This document shows, one piece after another, positions 55,141 to 63,853 of a stretch of 64,000 nt of DNA (position 1 is its first letter; each line of letters starts with the position of its first letter). This DNA is from an uncultured Bacillota bacterium (GTDB lineage: Bacteria; Bacillota; Clostridia; Christensenellales; Pumilibacteraceae): assembly GCA_949294845.1 (NCBI GenBank), contig CASFJH010000036.1, positions 18,140-82,139 on the forward strand, given 5' to 3'. Made by a program: the position numbers and the translations under genes. The notes under the pieces were generated by a model. It was not told the origin of the DNA. It was given only the letters and a program-made list of their open reading frames with translations, and ran no database searches.

Positions 55141-56514
55141 ATGAAAATGTGGTCTGGCCGTTTCCGCGGCTCCCTCGACGAAACTGCAGACGCGTTCAAC
55201 AGCTCGTTGCCGTTCGACAGCCGCCTGTATAAGCACGATATACTCGGCAGTATCGCCCACGCGACCATGCTCGGCGAAACGGGAATAATCGAAAAAGCCG
55301 AAGCCGACGCCATTTGCACCGCGCTGTCCGAAATCTTTTACGATATCAAAAGCGGCGCGCTCCCTCTCGAAGGTGCCGAGGATATTCATATGTTCGTCGA
55401 GGAAAAGCTTACCGAACGTATCGGCAACGCGGGCAAAAAGCTGCACACCGCGCGTTCGAGAAACGATCAGGTAGCTCTCGACATCAGGCTTTACTTGAGA
55501 GACAGCGTTACGGAAATCAAAAATCTGCTGAAAGCGCTTTGCCTGCAGCTCATCGCCGTAGCGAAAGAGAATTACCGCACCTATATGCCTGCCTATACGC
55601 ATATGCAGAAGGCGCAGCCCACAACGCTCGCGCACTACGTCATGGCTTATGCGGAAATGTTCATGCGCGATATAGACCGGCTTTCCGACTGCCGTAAGCG
55701 CATAAACGTCATGCCGCTCGGAAGCGGCGCCTGCACCGGCACATCGTTCCCCATCGACCGCGAACGCGTCGCGCAACTGCTCGATTTCCCGACAGTAACA
55801 GCCAACTCGCTCGACAGCGTATCCGACCGAGACTTTATCGTCGAATTCCTTAATTGCGCCGCGCTCATAATGACGCACCTCTCGCGCTTTAACGAGGAGC
55901 TCGTCTACTGGTCGACGGAGGAATTCGGATTCGTCGAACCGGACGACGCTTTCAGCACCGGCTCGAGCATAATGCCGCAAAAGAAAAACCCCGATATTTC
56001 GGAGCTGATACGCGGCAAAACGGGACGCGTGTACGGCGATCTTACCGCAATTCTCACCGTGCTTAAAGGTCTGCCGCTCGCTTACAACAAGGATATGCAG
56101 GAGGATAAAGAAGCGGTTTTCGACGCCGAGGACACCGTTAAATCGTGCCTTACTGTCTTTACCGCCATGATTCCCACTTTGCACTTCAAAACCGACGTTA
56201 TGAACAAAGGCGCGGCCGGCGGTTACACAGCTGCAACCGATTGCGCCGATTATCTGGTGCGCAAAGGTTTGCCTTTCCGCGAGGCCCACGCCGTCGTAGG
56301 CAAGCTCGTGCTTTATGCCTCCGACGCCAAAAAGCCGCTGCACAGGCTGACCGCGGACGAATTCAGACTGTTCTCTCCTTTGTTTGGCGACGATATTATG
56401 GATACGGTCAAAATACACAACGTGGTGAATTGCAGAAAACTTACCGGCGGTCCCGCCCATCGCGCCGTAGCGCAGGAAGTAAGGCGCGCCGAGAGATTCC
56501 TCGCAAAAATCTGA
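55141..56514 (+). CDS. argH: Argininosuccinate lyase
   Basis: ArgH splits argininosuccinate into arginine and fumarate. The 457-residue protein starts MKMWSGRFRGSLDETADAFN and has DIHMFVEEKLTERIGNAGKK, LHTARSRNDQVALDIRLYLR, and the superfamily signature GSSIMPQKKNPDISELIRGK. It is the end of the argGH operon and is preceded by GGAG at 7 bases. Confidence 0.97.
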   Translation: MKMWSGRFRGSLDETADAFNSSLPFDSRLYKHDILGSIAHATMLGETGIIEKAEADAICTALSEIFYDIKSGALPLEGAEDIHMFVEEKLTERIGNAGKKLHTARSRNDQVALDIRLYLRDSVTEIKNLLKALCLQLIAVAKENYRTYMPAYTHMQKAQPTTLAHYVMAYAEMFMRDIDRLSDCRKRINVMPLGSGACTGTSFPIDRERVAQLLDFPTVTANSLDSVSDRDFIVEFLNCAALIMTHLSRFNEELVYWSTEEFGFVEPDDAFSTGSSIMPQKKNPDISELIRGKTGRVYGDLTAILTVLKGLPLAYNKDMQEDKEAVFDAEDTVKSCLTVFTAMIPTLHFKTDVMNKGAAGGYTAATDCADYLVRKGLPFREAHAVVGKLVLYASDAKKPLHRLTADEFRLFSPLFGDDIMDTVKIHNVVNCRKLTGGPAHRAVAQEVRRAERFLAKI

Positions 56515-56522
56515 TTTGTTAC

Positions 56523-56559
56523 TATAAGCCGCTTGCTTAAAAGTTGCGAGCGGCTTATA
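56523..56559 (+). terminator. Hairpin after argH
   Basis: An 11-base perfect stem TATAAGCCGCT / AGCGGCTTATA with a 15-base loop starts 9 bases after the argH stop. There is no T run after it, so it could stabilise the 3' end or be a weak terminator. Confidence 0.5.
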
Positions 56560-56650
56560 AAGCGGTTTATTGCCCGATCGCGTTTTGCGCGGAGTATTCG
56601 GCATTATATTATATTCGCTGCCGCTCTGCCGTGAAAAAGGCGATAAAAAA

Positions 56651-56713
56651 GCCGGAGAAATATGAAATGAACCCCAAAAGTTGGACAAACTTTGGGGTTC
56701 ACTTCATTTCCGG
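56651..56713 (-). terminator. Long-stem terminator of the radC operon containing an IS3-like palindrome
   Basis: A core inverted repeat TGAACCCCAAA / TTTGGGGTTCA (56668-56701) is extended by imperfect arms GAAATGAA/TTCATTTC to CCGG/CCGG at 56652-56713. On the minus strand it is followed by CTTTTTT. The core, with TG...CA ends and AAAAGTTGGACA, looks like the inverted repeat of IS3/IS150-type elements. No transposase reading frame is present. It could also stop argH transcription. The rest of the 324-base argH-radC gap holds no supported gene. Confidence 0.7.
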
Positions 56714-56838
56714 CGGCGTTTTACTTTTGCCGCAAGTACGTCCATATGTATGCATCCTTCAAGCGGCGTATGCCCGCTTTGTTTCTGCTGCCGGAACAGC
56801 TGTACGCTGCCTGTTTTCGTCGCAGAAACGGTTATACG

Positions 56839-57852
56839 TTACTTTATTTTTTTACCGAAATCGCGTATCTGCTCGCTGATGCGATCAAGTTCGCTGTCTC
56901 GCTTTACGTCGCGGACTATCGTTCGATACAGATATTCTTCGACGTCGGCGGAACGCAGCCGCGCGCCTTCGGCGCTTTTGCCGCGGGCGACCTCTTCAGG
57001 CCTTGCGACGATATTGCCGTTCTCGTCGGCGCACGCGTAATACTGAGTCGCTCTGTCCGAATAAGGAATACACTCGGCAAAATTTTCCCGTAACGGCGAC
57101 TGCTCGAAAGCTCTGTTGATATAACCGCAGCGCTCGTAAATCTTTTCGATATAGCCGGCGTTGCGCATACTGAAGAACTTGTTGCTGCCTATTATAAGGT
57201 GATCCTTGACGAGTATTCCCATGCTGAACAGAGTCTGAACCAACTGCACTGTTGCGCTTATGTCCTCGCCCGAAGGCAGCAGCGTGTCGGAAGGATGGTT
57301 ATGCGCGAGAATTATCCCGTCGACTCCTTCGATATCGGCTCTGCGCACTATCGCCTTTACGTCCATTTCCACCGACGCGGAAGCTCCGCGCGTTACTATT
57401 CCTACGTTTATAAGACGGTTGCGCGCGTCAAGGCACGCTACCGCGCAAATTTCGTCGCCGCGGACCGAAAACAACGGCAGCAGCGCCGAAAGCGTCTGGT
57501 CGAAATTGTTTATGTATGTGTCAGACCTCAGACGCGCCGCCTCGAGCCGCCGCGTAATCGCCGGCAGAGCGCGCAGAAAAACCGCCGCTCCTTCCGTCAT
57601 ACCCTTTACCGACCGCAGAGCCGCCGAAGTCTGCGCGCAGATTCCGTACAGCGAGCCGTAATTTTCGGTCAGTTCGTAAGCTATCTGTTTGGTATCCTTG
57701 CGCGGTATACCGTACATCAGCAAATATTCCAATACGCCTACGTCGCTCAGAAAATCAAGCTCGGGATTGTTTTCGACAGATTGGCGCACACGTTCCCGAT
57801 GTCCCTGCTGTCTGCGCTTTTTAGCCGCGTCAGCTTCGCTTACCGTCCCCAT
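56839..57852 (-). CDS. radC: RadC/JAB domain protein with C-terminal extension
   Basis: The 337-residue protein has a RadC core: helix-hairpin-helix region (DFLSDVGVLEYLLMYGIPRK, and GSLYGICAQTSAALRSVKGM), then an MPN/JAMM domain with HNHPSDTLLPSGEDISAT (H184, H186, D197) and a Glu in SVEMDVKAIV. The usual HNHPSG reads HNHPSD. RadC is normally about 225 residues. Here about 100 more (235-337) follow, with no motif I recognise. RadC's role is unsettled. It is the last gene of the infC transcript and ends before the 56651 terminator. Confidence 0.85.
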   Translation of the reverse strand: MGTVSEADAAKKRRQQGHRERVRQSVENNPELDFLSDVGVLEYLLMYGIPRKDTKQIAYELTENYGSLYGICAQTSAALRSVKGMTEGAAVFLRALPAITRRLEAARLRSDTYINNFDQTLSALLPLFSVRGDEICAVACLDARNRLINVGIVTRGASASVEMDVKAIVRRADIEGVDGIILAHNHPSDTLLPSGEDISATVQLVQTLFSMGILVKDHLIIGSNKFFSMRNAGYIEKIYERCGYINRAFEQSPLRENFAECIPYSDRATQYYACADENGNIVARPEEVARGKSAEGARLRSADVEEYLYRTIVRDVKRDSELDRISEQIRDFGKKIK

Positions 57853-57898
57853 CAGGTCTCCTCTTTTAAGCTGATATCCAGCCCTTTTAAATCAAATT

Positions 57899-59137
57899 TC
57901 AGCCTCGTACTTGTCCGCTTCCGTAAACCTTATACTTCTCGCCTGTAAGCTGGACAAGTCCCAGCGGTCCTCTCGCGTGCAGTTTCTGCGTGGAAATGCC
58001 CATTTCGGCGCCGAATCCGAATTCGAAACCGTCCGTAAATCTGGTGGAAGCATTGACATATACGGCGGCGCTGTCTACTTCGTTGAGAAATTTTTCGGCT
58101 TTAAGGTCGTCCGAAGTTATGATTACTTCGCTGTGATGCGTTCCGTACTTGTTTATATGCGCTATCGCCTCTTCGACGCCGCCGACTACCTTTACCGAAA
58201 TGACGAGACCGTGATACTCGCGGTAAAAATCGTCCTCTGTCGCAGGCAGCGCCGCCGGCCAGATCGCGCGCGTTTCGTCACAGCCGCGCACCTCGACGCC
58301 GCGTGCGGCAAGCGCGTCAAGCACGGGCGGCAAAGCTTCAGCCGCGACGGCTCTGTCGACCAGCACCGACTCAAGCGCGTTGCAGACGCTGGGACGCTGC
58401 GTTTTGCCGTTTACTATTATTCTGACAGCCATATTTATGTCCGCGCTCGACTCAATATACGCGTGGCAGTTGCCCGCGCCGGTCTCTATAACCGGCACCG
58501 ACGACTTTTCCACAACGGTCTGGATCAGCCGCGCCGATCCGCGCGGAATCAGCACGTCCACATACTCGCGGCAGCGCATCAGCTCTTCCGCGCCTGCATG
58601 GGTCGTATCGTCTATAAACTGAATAAACTCCGCGTTGTAACCGGCATTTGTCAAGGCGTTTTTGATTACCCTGACCATAGCGCGGTTTGACTCTATGGCG
58701 TCGCTGCCGCCGCGCAAAACAACTGCGTTACCCGTTTTAAGGCACAGCGAAACGGCGTCGGCAGTCACGTTGGGGCGCGCCTCGTAAATGATGCCTATAA
58801 CGCCAAGCGGAACTCTCACGCGCTGTATGCGCAGTCCGCTCGGAACCGTCCATTCGGCAGAAATTTCGCCTACCGGATCGGGCAGGTCTATAAGCTTGCG
58901 TATCCCCTCAGCAATACCGGCGAGCCGCTTCTCGTCAAGCATGAGCCTGTCGAGCAGGTGTTGCGGCTTATCCGAATTCGCCCTGAGATCGGCAGCGTTT
59001 GCGGCGAGTATCTCTTCCGCGCCGGTAAACATACAGTCGGCTATTATGCCGAGCATGGCGTCTTTCTCTTCCGAAGCCATGCTCCCTATATAGCCGCACG
59101 TTTCGTGCGCAAGACGGCAGCGCTCGCTTACAGTCAT
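57899..59137 (-). CDS. proA: Gamma-glutamyl phosphate reductase
   Basis: ProA reduces glutamyl-5-phosphate to glutamate semialdehyde in proline synthesis. The 412-residue protein has [20 protein letters not shown] and [20 protein letters not shown]. The catalytic cysteine is in [14 protein letters not shown], and [20 protein letters not shown] is the C-terminal signature. proB is not next to it, which is unusual. It overlaps yebC by 4 bases. Confidence 0.95.
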   Translation of the reverse strand: MTVSERCRLAHETCGYIGSMASEEKDAMLGIIADCMFTGAEEILAANAADLRANSDKPQHLLDRLMLDEKRLAGIAEGIRKLIDLPDPVGEISAEWTVPSGLRIQRVRVPLGVIGIIYEARPNVTADAVSLCLKTGNAVVLRGGSDAIESNRAMVRVIKNALTNAGYNAEFIQFIDDTTHAGAEELMRCREYVDVLIPRGSARLIQTVVEKSSVPVIETGAGNCHAYIESSADINMAVRIIVNGKTQRPSVCNALESVLVDRAVAAEALPPVLDALAARGVEVRGCDETRAIWPAALPATEDDFYREYHGLVISVKVVGGVEEAIAHINKYGTHHSEVIITSDDLKAEKFLNEVDSAAVYVNASTRFTDGFEFGFGAEMGISTQKLHARGPLGLVQLTGEKYKVYGSGQVRG

Positions 59138-59880
59138 TCTTCTTCCTCCTCGTCGTCGGGCAGATCGGCGTTATGGTAAACGTTCTGCACGTCGTCGTTA
59201 TCTTCAAACGCGTCAAGCATACGGAGCAGTTTAGGCAGATTGTCCTCATCGACTCCCACCGTATTGGTAGGTATCCTGTCCACTTCGCTGCTGACAAAAA
59301 CCACGCCTTTGGATTCGAGCGCTTCGCGCACGGCGGAAAAATCGGAGGGAGAGGTCATTATCTCGTAAACGCCGTCTCCCACATTGAAATCGTCTGCGCC
59401 GCAATCTATAGCCGTCATCATCATTTCGTCATCGTCGTCTCCGGCCTTCTTTTCCACCACGAGAACGCCCTTCGTTTCAAACATATAAGAAACGCAGCCG
59501 CTTGTTCCCATAGATCCGCCGTGTTTGTCGAAAATGTGGCGGACGTCGGAAGCGGTACGGTTCTTGTTGTCGGTAAGACATTCGACTATAACGGCAACTC
59601 CGCCCACGCCGTAGCCCTCGTAGGTAATGCTTTCGTAGTTTATCGAGCCGAGCTCGCCGCTCGCTTTCTTTATACTGCGCGTAATATTGTCGTTGGGCAT
59701 ATTCTGAGCTTTTGCCTTGGCTATTACGTCGCGCAGTCTCGCGTTTGAAGCCGGATCGGCGCCTCCCGCTTTTACCGCAACCGCAATTTCGCGCCCGATT
59801 TTGGTAAAGATTTTGCCGCGCGCCGCGTCTATGGCGCCCTTTTTGCGTTTTATTGTTGACCATTTGCTGTGTCCCGACAT
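59134..59880 (-). CDS. yebC: YebC/PmpR family protein
   Basis: The 248-residue protein starts [20 protein letters not shown] and has [20 protein letters not shown] and [40 protein letters not shown] follows. YebC proteins are described as transcription regulators and, more recently, as factors that help ribosomes over polyproline stretches. The C-terminus is Glu-rich (PDDEEEEE). It sits 4 bases from the rRNA methyltransferase gene. Confidence 0.95.
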   Translation of the reverse strand: MSGHSKWSTIKRKKGAIDAARGKIFTKIGREIAVAVKAGGADPASNARLRDVIAKAKAQNMPNDNITRSIKKASGELGSINYESITYEGYGVGGVAVIVECLTDNKNRTASDVRHIFDKHGGSMGTSGCVSYMFETKGVLVVEKKAGDDDDEMMMTAIDCGADDFNVGDGVYEIMTSPSDFSAVREALESKGVVFVSSEVDRIPTNTVGVDEDNLPKLLRMLDAFEDNDDVQNVYHNADLPDDEEEEE

Positions 59881-59884
59881 ATTA

Positions 59885-60628
59885 TCATTTCTCCTGTTTT
59901 TTTAATTCATACATAAGTATCGCCGCGCTTACCGAAGCGTTCAGCGATTCCACCCCTTCCATAGATATGCTCACAATCGCGTCCGCTTTGCTCCTGATCG
60001 CGTCCGAAATACCGTTAGCCTCGTTGCCTATCACGAGGCACATCTTTTCAGGCCTGCTGAACGTTTCCGCAGGCAGTCCGCCCATGTCGGCGCAAACCAC
60101 CGAGTAACCGGCGCTCTTCATAAAACCGACGTCGGCCTCGAACAGATTCACCTTAGGTATGCACCCCATCGCGGCGCGCACCGTTTTAGGCGAAAACGGA
60201 TCCGCGCAGTTGTCCGTCGCAATGTCCCTGAACCCGAATGCGGCGGCCGAACGTATAATGGTGCCGAGATTGCCAGGATCTCTTATACGGTCGAGCAGCA
60301 ACGCGTTTTTACCCGAAGGCGGTTTGGAAGCGGGCTTTTTCACTGCGGCGAATATGCCCTGTCCGTTTTCCGTATCGGCCAGAATTCCGGCAAGCTTTTC
60401 CGTTATGATGTATGTTTTTACGGCTGCAAACTCGGTACTATGTCTGTCATAAATAGGCTTTTCAACCAAAATAAACGCTATATCGCCGGAAAATCCGTAG
60501 GCGATAAGATCCAGAACAAGCCTTTCTCCCTCGGCAAGGTATTGCCCCTCATCCGCTCGGAAACGCTTGTCCTTGAGCTTTGCCGCGTATTTAAAAACGG
60601 CGTTATCTTTGGACGTTATTTCTTGCAT
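59885..60628 (-). CDS. SpoU/TrmH family RNA 2'-O-methyltransferase
   Basis: The 247-residue protein has an N-terminal RNA-binding substrate domain and a SPOUT catalytic domain. Motifs are [36 protein letters not shown] and [20 protein letters not shown]. It could be RlmB or a related TrmH enzyme; the exact target cannot be told. The gene often neighbours rplT in Firmicutes, and here it starts just 3 bases after the U tract of a terminator, with no Shine-Dalgarno sequence visible. Confidence 0.9.
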   Translation of the reverse strand: MQEITSKDNAVFKYAAKLKDKRFRADEGQYLAEGERLVLDLIAYGFSGDIAFILVEKPIYDRHSTEFAAVKTYIITEKLAGILADTENGQGIFAAVKKPASKPPSGKNALLLDRIRDPGNLGTIIRSAAAFGFRDIATDNCADPFSPKTVRAAMGCIPKVNLFEADVGFMKSAGYSVVCADMGGLPAETFSRPEKMCLVIGNEANGISDAIRSKADAIVSISMEGVESLNASVSAAILMYELKKQEK

Positions 60629-60631
60629 ACG

Positions 60632-60659
60632 AAAAACGGGCGCCGTATCTGACGCCCGT
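60632..60659 (-). terminator. Leaky terminator after infC-rpmI-rplT
   Basis: Stem ACGGGCGT / GCGCCCGT (one G-U wobble) with a loop of about 8 bases at 60636-60659, followed by TTTTT on the minus strand. It lies 5 bases after the rplT stop and partly separates the ribosomal genes from the methyltransferase gene. Confidence 0.72.
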
Positions 60660-60664
60660 TACGT

Positions 60665-61021
60665 TTACTTCGCTATAGCTTTCGCCGCGGTCTCGGCAAG
60701 CGACTTGAATGCGACGGCATCGTGTACGGCAATATCCGCGAGCACTTTTCTGTTGAGCGTTACGCCCGACTTTTTAAGCCCGTACATAAACTTGCTGTAC
60801 GACATACCGTTGATGCGCGCAGCCGCGTTTATTCTGGCGATCCAGAGTTTGCGGAAATCTCTCTTCTTGCGGCGGCGGCCGATGAAGGCATACATCTGCG
60901 ATTTCATGACGGCTTCGCGCGCGATTCTGTAAGAACGGGATTTCGATCCGAAGTAGCCCTTAGCGAGCCGCATTATTTTTCTGCGTTTTTTTACTGCGTT
61001 GACAGCTCTTTTAATTCTCAT
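60665..61021 (-). CDS. rplT: 50S ribosomal protein L20
   Basis: The 118-residue L20 protein starts [20 protein letters not shown] and has [20 protein letters not shown] and [19 protein letters not shown], the usual Arg/Lys-rich globular form. L20 also acts as a translational or transcriptional regulator of infC-rpmI-rplT in other bacteria. It lies 14 bases after rpmI. Confidence 0.97.
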   Translation of the reverse strand: MRIKRAVNAVKKRRKIMRLAKGYFGSKSRSYRIAREAVMKSQMYAFIGRRRKKRDFRKLWIARINAAARINGMSYSKFMYGLKKSGVTLNRKVLADIAVHDAVAFKSLAETAAKAIAK

Positions 61022-61035
61022 AATAAAAATACCTC

Positions 61036-61233
61036 CTACTTCTGAATCATCGTTCTGATCGTTGCAGCTTCCTTATCGGAACCCATATAAGCGCCCTGCC
61101 TGAGATCGGCTTTGCGCTTTCTGCTCTTCTTTGTAAGAATATGGTTCTTTCCCTGCTGCGCGCGTTTTACGCGGCCGGTTGCCGTAACGCGAAAACGCTT
61201 TTTCGCGCCGCTGTGACTTTTCATTTTAGGCAT
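61036..61233 (-). CDS. rpmI: 50S ribosomal protein L35
   Basis: A 65-residue basic protein beginning [20 protein letters not shown], with [20 protein letters not shown] and a short C-terminus ending in TMIQK. It is between infC and rplT in the universal order with a GGGAGG ribosome-binding sequence. Confidence 0.97.
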   Translation of the reverse strand: MPKMKSHSGAKKRFRVTATGRVKRAQQGKNHILTKKSRKRKADLRQGAYMGSDKEAATIRTMIQK

Positions 61234-61258
61234 AGTTGTGTCCTCCCAAGGATAAAAA

Positions 61259-61768
61259 TTATTTTTTCGGTACGAGTATCATCAGAATATTGCGGCCTTC
61301 GGTAAGCGGCTTCTTGTCTATTGCGCTCACGTCTTTAACGATCTCAAAAAAGTCGTACATTACTTTGACTCCGAGGTCGGCGTGCGCCTGCTGTCTGCCG
61401 CGCATCCTGATGGAAACTTTCACTTTGTCGCCGCCGCTGAGAAACTTCATCGCCTGTTTGGCTTTGGTCTCAAGGTCGTGCGTATCTATCGTCATCGAAA
61501 GCCAGATCTCTTTCATTTCACTGACTTTCTGGTTCTTTCTGGCGTCCTTCTCCTTCTTTGCCGCGTCGAATTTGAATTTGCCGTAATCCATGATCTTACA
61601 TACCGGCGGGTCGGAATTAGGGCTGATTTTTACAAGATCCAGATTCTTTTCGTCGGCCAGTCTGTTGGCCTCGTAAGAGCTCATAATCCCCAGCTGAACG
61701 CCGTTTTCATCGATAACACGCAGCTTCGGATCGCGTATCCTCTCATTAATCTCTACCTCTTTAATAAT
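61259..61768 (-). CDS. infC: Translation initiation factor IF-3, AUU start
   Basis: IF-3 prevents premature subunit joining and checks start codons. No ATG, GTG or TTG precedes the conserved N-terminal sequence [24 protein letters not shown] at 61777-61781 points to an ATT codon 8 bases downstream (61768), with a second ATT following. An AUU start is known in infC of E. coli and Bacillus and allows self-control. The protein is 169 residues. An internal ATG at 61684 would cut off the first domain. C-terminal [19 protein letters not shown] is typical. Confidence 0.93.
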   Translation of the reverse strand: MIKEVEINERIRDPKLRVIDENGVQLGIMSSYEANRLADEKNLDLVKISPNSDPPVCKIMDYGKFKFDAAKKEKDARKNQKVSEMKEIWLSMTIDTHDLETKAKQAMKFLSGGDKVKVSIRMRGRQQAHADLGVKVMYDFFEIVKDVSAIDKKPLTEGRNILMILVPKK

Positions 61769-61787
61769 AACCGTATCCTCCGATAAT

Positions 61788-61821
61788 ATAAAAAGTGAAC
61801 GGAAAACAGACTCCGCTCACT
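61788..61821 (-). terminator. Attenuator in the infC leader
   Basis: Stem AGTGAGCGGA / TCCGTTCACT with one G-U wobble and an 8-base loop (61794-61821), followed by TTTTTAT on the minus strand. It lies after the infC promoter and just before the ribosome-binding sequence, the arrangement of a leader terminator. L20-dependent control is known in Firmicutes; here it is inference. Confidence 0.8.
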
Positions 61822-61910
61822 TCGATACTCGTACAAAACGTATTACGATATGGCGTTACCGTACGCGGTCGAACCGGTATGGTGAGATAAAATCTGCTTT
61901 CAACCGTTTA

Positions 61911-61939
61911 AGTATATTTCATTTATACGTTTTTGTCAA
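61911..61939 (-). promoter_or_regulatory. infC-rpmI-rplT promoter
   Basis: Consensus TTGACA (61934-61939), 17-base spacer, TATACT (61911-61916) on the minus strand. The leader to the infC start is about 135 bases, containing the attenuator at 61788-61821. Confidence 0.8.
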
Positions 61940-62033
61940 GCGATTTATGCCTCAAATTTGATTTCATGCCGAAAATCGTATGACGGACCATCCTGAAAAT
62001 CTTGCCGCAGCTTCTTAACGACGCGCACTTTGC

Positions 62034-62336
62034 TCAGTCAAACGCCTCTATAAGAAAGCTTACCGGTCTTAAGCCGTCGTTGCACGAAATCATGACCGAT
62101 CGCTTATCCTTCATCCAGCCGTCAAAAAGTCCCTCGGCTCCGTATGCCAGCGCCATTACGAACGCCGACATACTTCCCCACGCGCTGTCGCACAGCCCGT
62201 CGGGCTTTTCCGCGCCTACCGAAACGAATACCTGCCCCTCCAGCATCGGGCAAGGGTCTTTCTGGGGCGCCTCGTAGCGCTTAATCAGATCGGAATAATT
62301 CGCTTTTCTAATGACCGTTATTCTGCATTTTTTCAT
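62034..62336 (-). CDS. TIGR04076 family protein
   Basis: A 100-residue protein with the family pattern: CRITVIRKANYSDLIKRYEA start, CPMLEGQVFVSV, CDSAWGSMSAFVMAL, and the terminal SCNDGLRPVSFLIEAFD. TIGR04076 proteins have unknown function and are frequent in anaerobes. Four cysteines are spread through the sequence. The start has CGGAG 8 bases upstream. It follows the membrane-protein gene by 24 bases. Confidence 0.8.
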   Translation of the reverse strand: MKKCRITVIRKANYSDLIKRYEAPQKDPCPMLEGQVFVSVGAEKPDGLCDSAWGSMSAFVMALAYGAEGLFDGWMKDKRSVMISCNDGLRPVSFLIEAFD

Positions 62337-62360
62337 ACTAAAACTCCGATTTATAAGGCG

Positions 62361-63653
62361 TTAACGCCGGTCGGAATCCGTACCGGACAGCATATCCGAA
62401 TCCGCAGCGGTCTGTACGTCGGACGGCGCGACCGGATCCGTACCGGACGAAGTATTCGCGGCGGCAGACATTGAATCGACCTGCCGCTCCAGAGGCATGA
62501 CCGACTGTCTGAGTCCGCCGACGAAGGCGGTATTAAGCGCTAATCCCGCGATAAGCACTATCACGGAAAAGGCCGACCATAGCGCGGCAGGAAAAGCGGC
62601 TGCAAGCAGAAAGCCGACGATGACCGTAAGCGCCAGAAATACCGGCAGCACTTTGCCTTTACGCTTGCCGAAGGTCTCGTATTTGCGAAAAATTTCAAGG
62701 TTGACCGAATACTCGGGCACGCTTTCAAGTCTGATTTTCTGTTCCTTTTCAAGCGCGTTCAATTTCTTGGTATATCCGAGCGTGGCAAGCGCCGTGCCGG
62801 CAACTGCGAAAGTAAGGGACGCCGGCACGGCGTATCCTGTCAGAACGCGGTCGAAAACCCTGCCCGAAAAGAGCGCAGCCGAAGCCGCAATTCCGACTAT
62901 AAGCAGTACAATACAGACGATAAACGCCGTTTTTGAGCGGCGCTGCGATAAATCCTCCGCCTTTTTAAGCAGTTCTTCGTCGGGGAAAAGATATTTTAAG
63001 GTGAGCGCGTTTTTGTCTTCCGTAACGGAATACCTGTATTTTTCGCCCTGAGACTCATCTATCGCTTTAAGCTCGTCGACAGTCATTACGGACTCTCGTT
63101 CCTTTTTAACGTTGAACATGACGAGCGCAAGGAAAAACGCCATAAAGCATACCGCGAAAACGCCTATTCCGGCATAACCTAAAGCGGTTAAATCTTCCGA
63201 ATCAGGGTGCTTTATAAAATCCGCCGCAACGAGAGCTATCATTACAACTGCGCCGATAACGAGCAGCGCTATTGCCCACCGCATACTTTTTGCAAAATTC
63301 TGTTTCTCTCTCGCCGCCGAGCTCCTGTATTTGGCGACTTCGGGCGATTCTGCGCCGTGCGACTTTCTTTGCAGAATTTTACGGTAAGCCGCATTGAACG
63401 AAATCCACAGCGCGGCGGCCGTCAGAATGGCAACGAACCACAACAGCAGCAATACTGCGGTAACGGCCATGAACGCAGAGCTCTGCGCCTCGATCGCGTC
63501 CTCGCCCGCAAGAAGTAATATGAGAAAGACAAAGCTTACGACAACGAATACCGCCTCGGCCGTAAAACGCGCGCAAAAGAGCTTGTAGAGTCTGTTGCGC
63601 TCGGCGTCGTCGCTTACGGCGCGCGCATACTTGGTAAATAATCTCCGGAGCAT
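62361..63653 (-). CDS. Membrane protein of unknown function (430 aa)
   Basis: I do not recognise this protein. From the ATG at 63653 it has 430 residues with about eight hydrophobic helices in pairs, separated by charged cytoplasmic-type loops. One loop (VMTVDELKAIDESQGEKYRY) and a Lys/Glu-rich section before LEKEQKIRLESV are notable. The C-terminal 40 residues are polar, rich in Ser, Thr, Asp and Ala. A GGGGGAG lies 6 bases before the chosen ATG. Upstream in-frame ATGs at 63692 and 63755 are rejected because the promoter at 63691-63719 covers them. Confidence 0.75.
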   Translation of the reverse strand: MLRRLFTKYARAVSDDAERNRLYKLFCARFTAEAVFVVVSFVFLILLLAGEDAIEAQSSAFMAVTAVLLLLWFVAILTAAALWISFNAAYRKILQRKSHGAESPEVAKYRSSAAREKQNFAKSMRWAIALLVIGAVVMIALVAADFIKHPDSEDLTALGYAGIGVFAVCFMAFFLALVMFNVKKERESVMTVDELKAIDESQGEKYRYSVTEDKNALTLKYLFPDEELLKKAEDLSQRRSKTAFIVCIVLLIVGIAASAALFSGRVFDRVLTGYAVPASLTFAVAGTALATLGYTKKLNALEKEQKIRLESVPEYSVNLEIFRKYETFGKRKGKVLPVFLALTVIVGFLLAAAFPAALWSAFSVIVLIAGLALNTAFVGGLRQSVMPLERQVDSMSAAANTSSGTDPVAPSDVQTAADSDMLSGTDSDRR

Positions 63654-63690
63654 TGTTTGCTCCCCCGTTAACACTTTTTTCTTTTTAAAC

Positions 63691-63719
63691 ATTATAGCAC
63701 GCCTGAAAATTTTTTGCAA
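63691..63719 (-). promoter_or_regulatory. Extended -10 promoter of the membrane-protein gene
   Basis: Minus-strand TTGCAA (63714-63719), 17-base spacer, TATAAT (63691-63696) with TGC directly upstream. It fixes the translation start at 63653 by excluding upstream ATGs. Confidence 0.75.
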
Positions 63720-63765
63720 GCAAAGCGGCTTTATTAGCCTGGATCTTGAGTGCAAGCCTTTTTAA

Positions 63766-63794
63766 CAAAAAATCCGCGGTTTTTAACCGCGGAT
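63766..63794 (-). terminator. Intrinsic terminator after the partial membrane-protein gene
   Basis: Ten-base perfect stem ATCCGCGGTT / AACCGCGGAT with a 3-base loop (63772-63794), followed by six T on the minus strand. It separates the partial gene at the right edge from the 430-residue membrane-protein gene. Confidence 0.88.
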
Positions 63795-63853
63795 CCCCTG
63801 ATGCAGGCGTAAAATGCGTCGTTAACGCCGTAAACCCGGGCGCCGCGCGGCAG

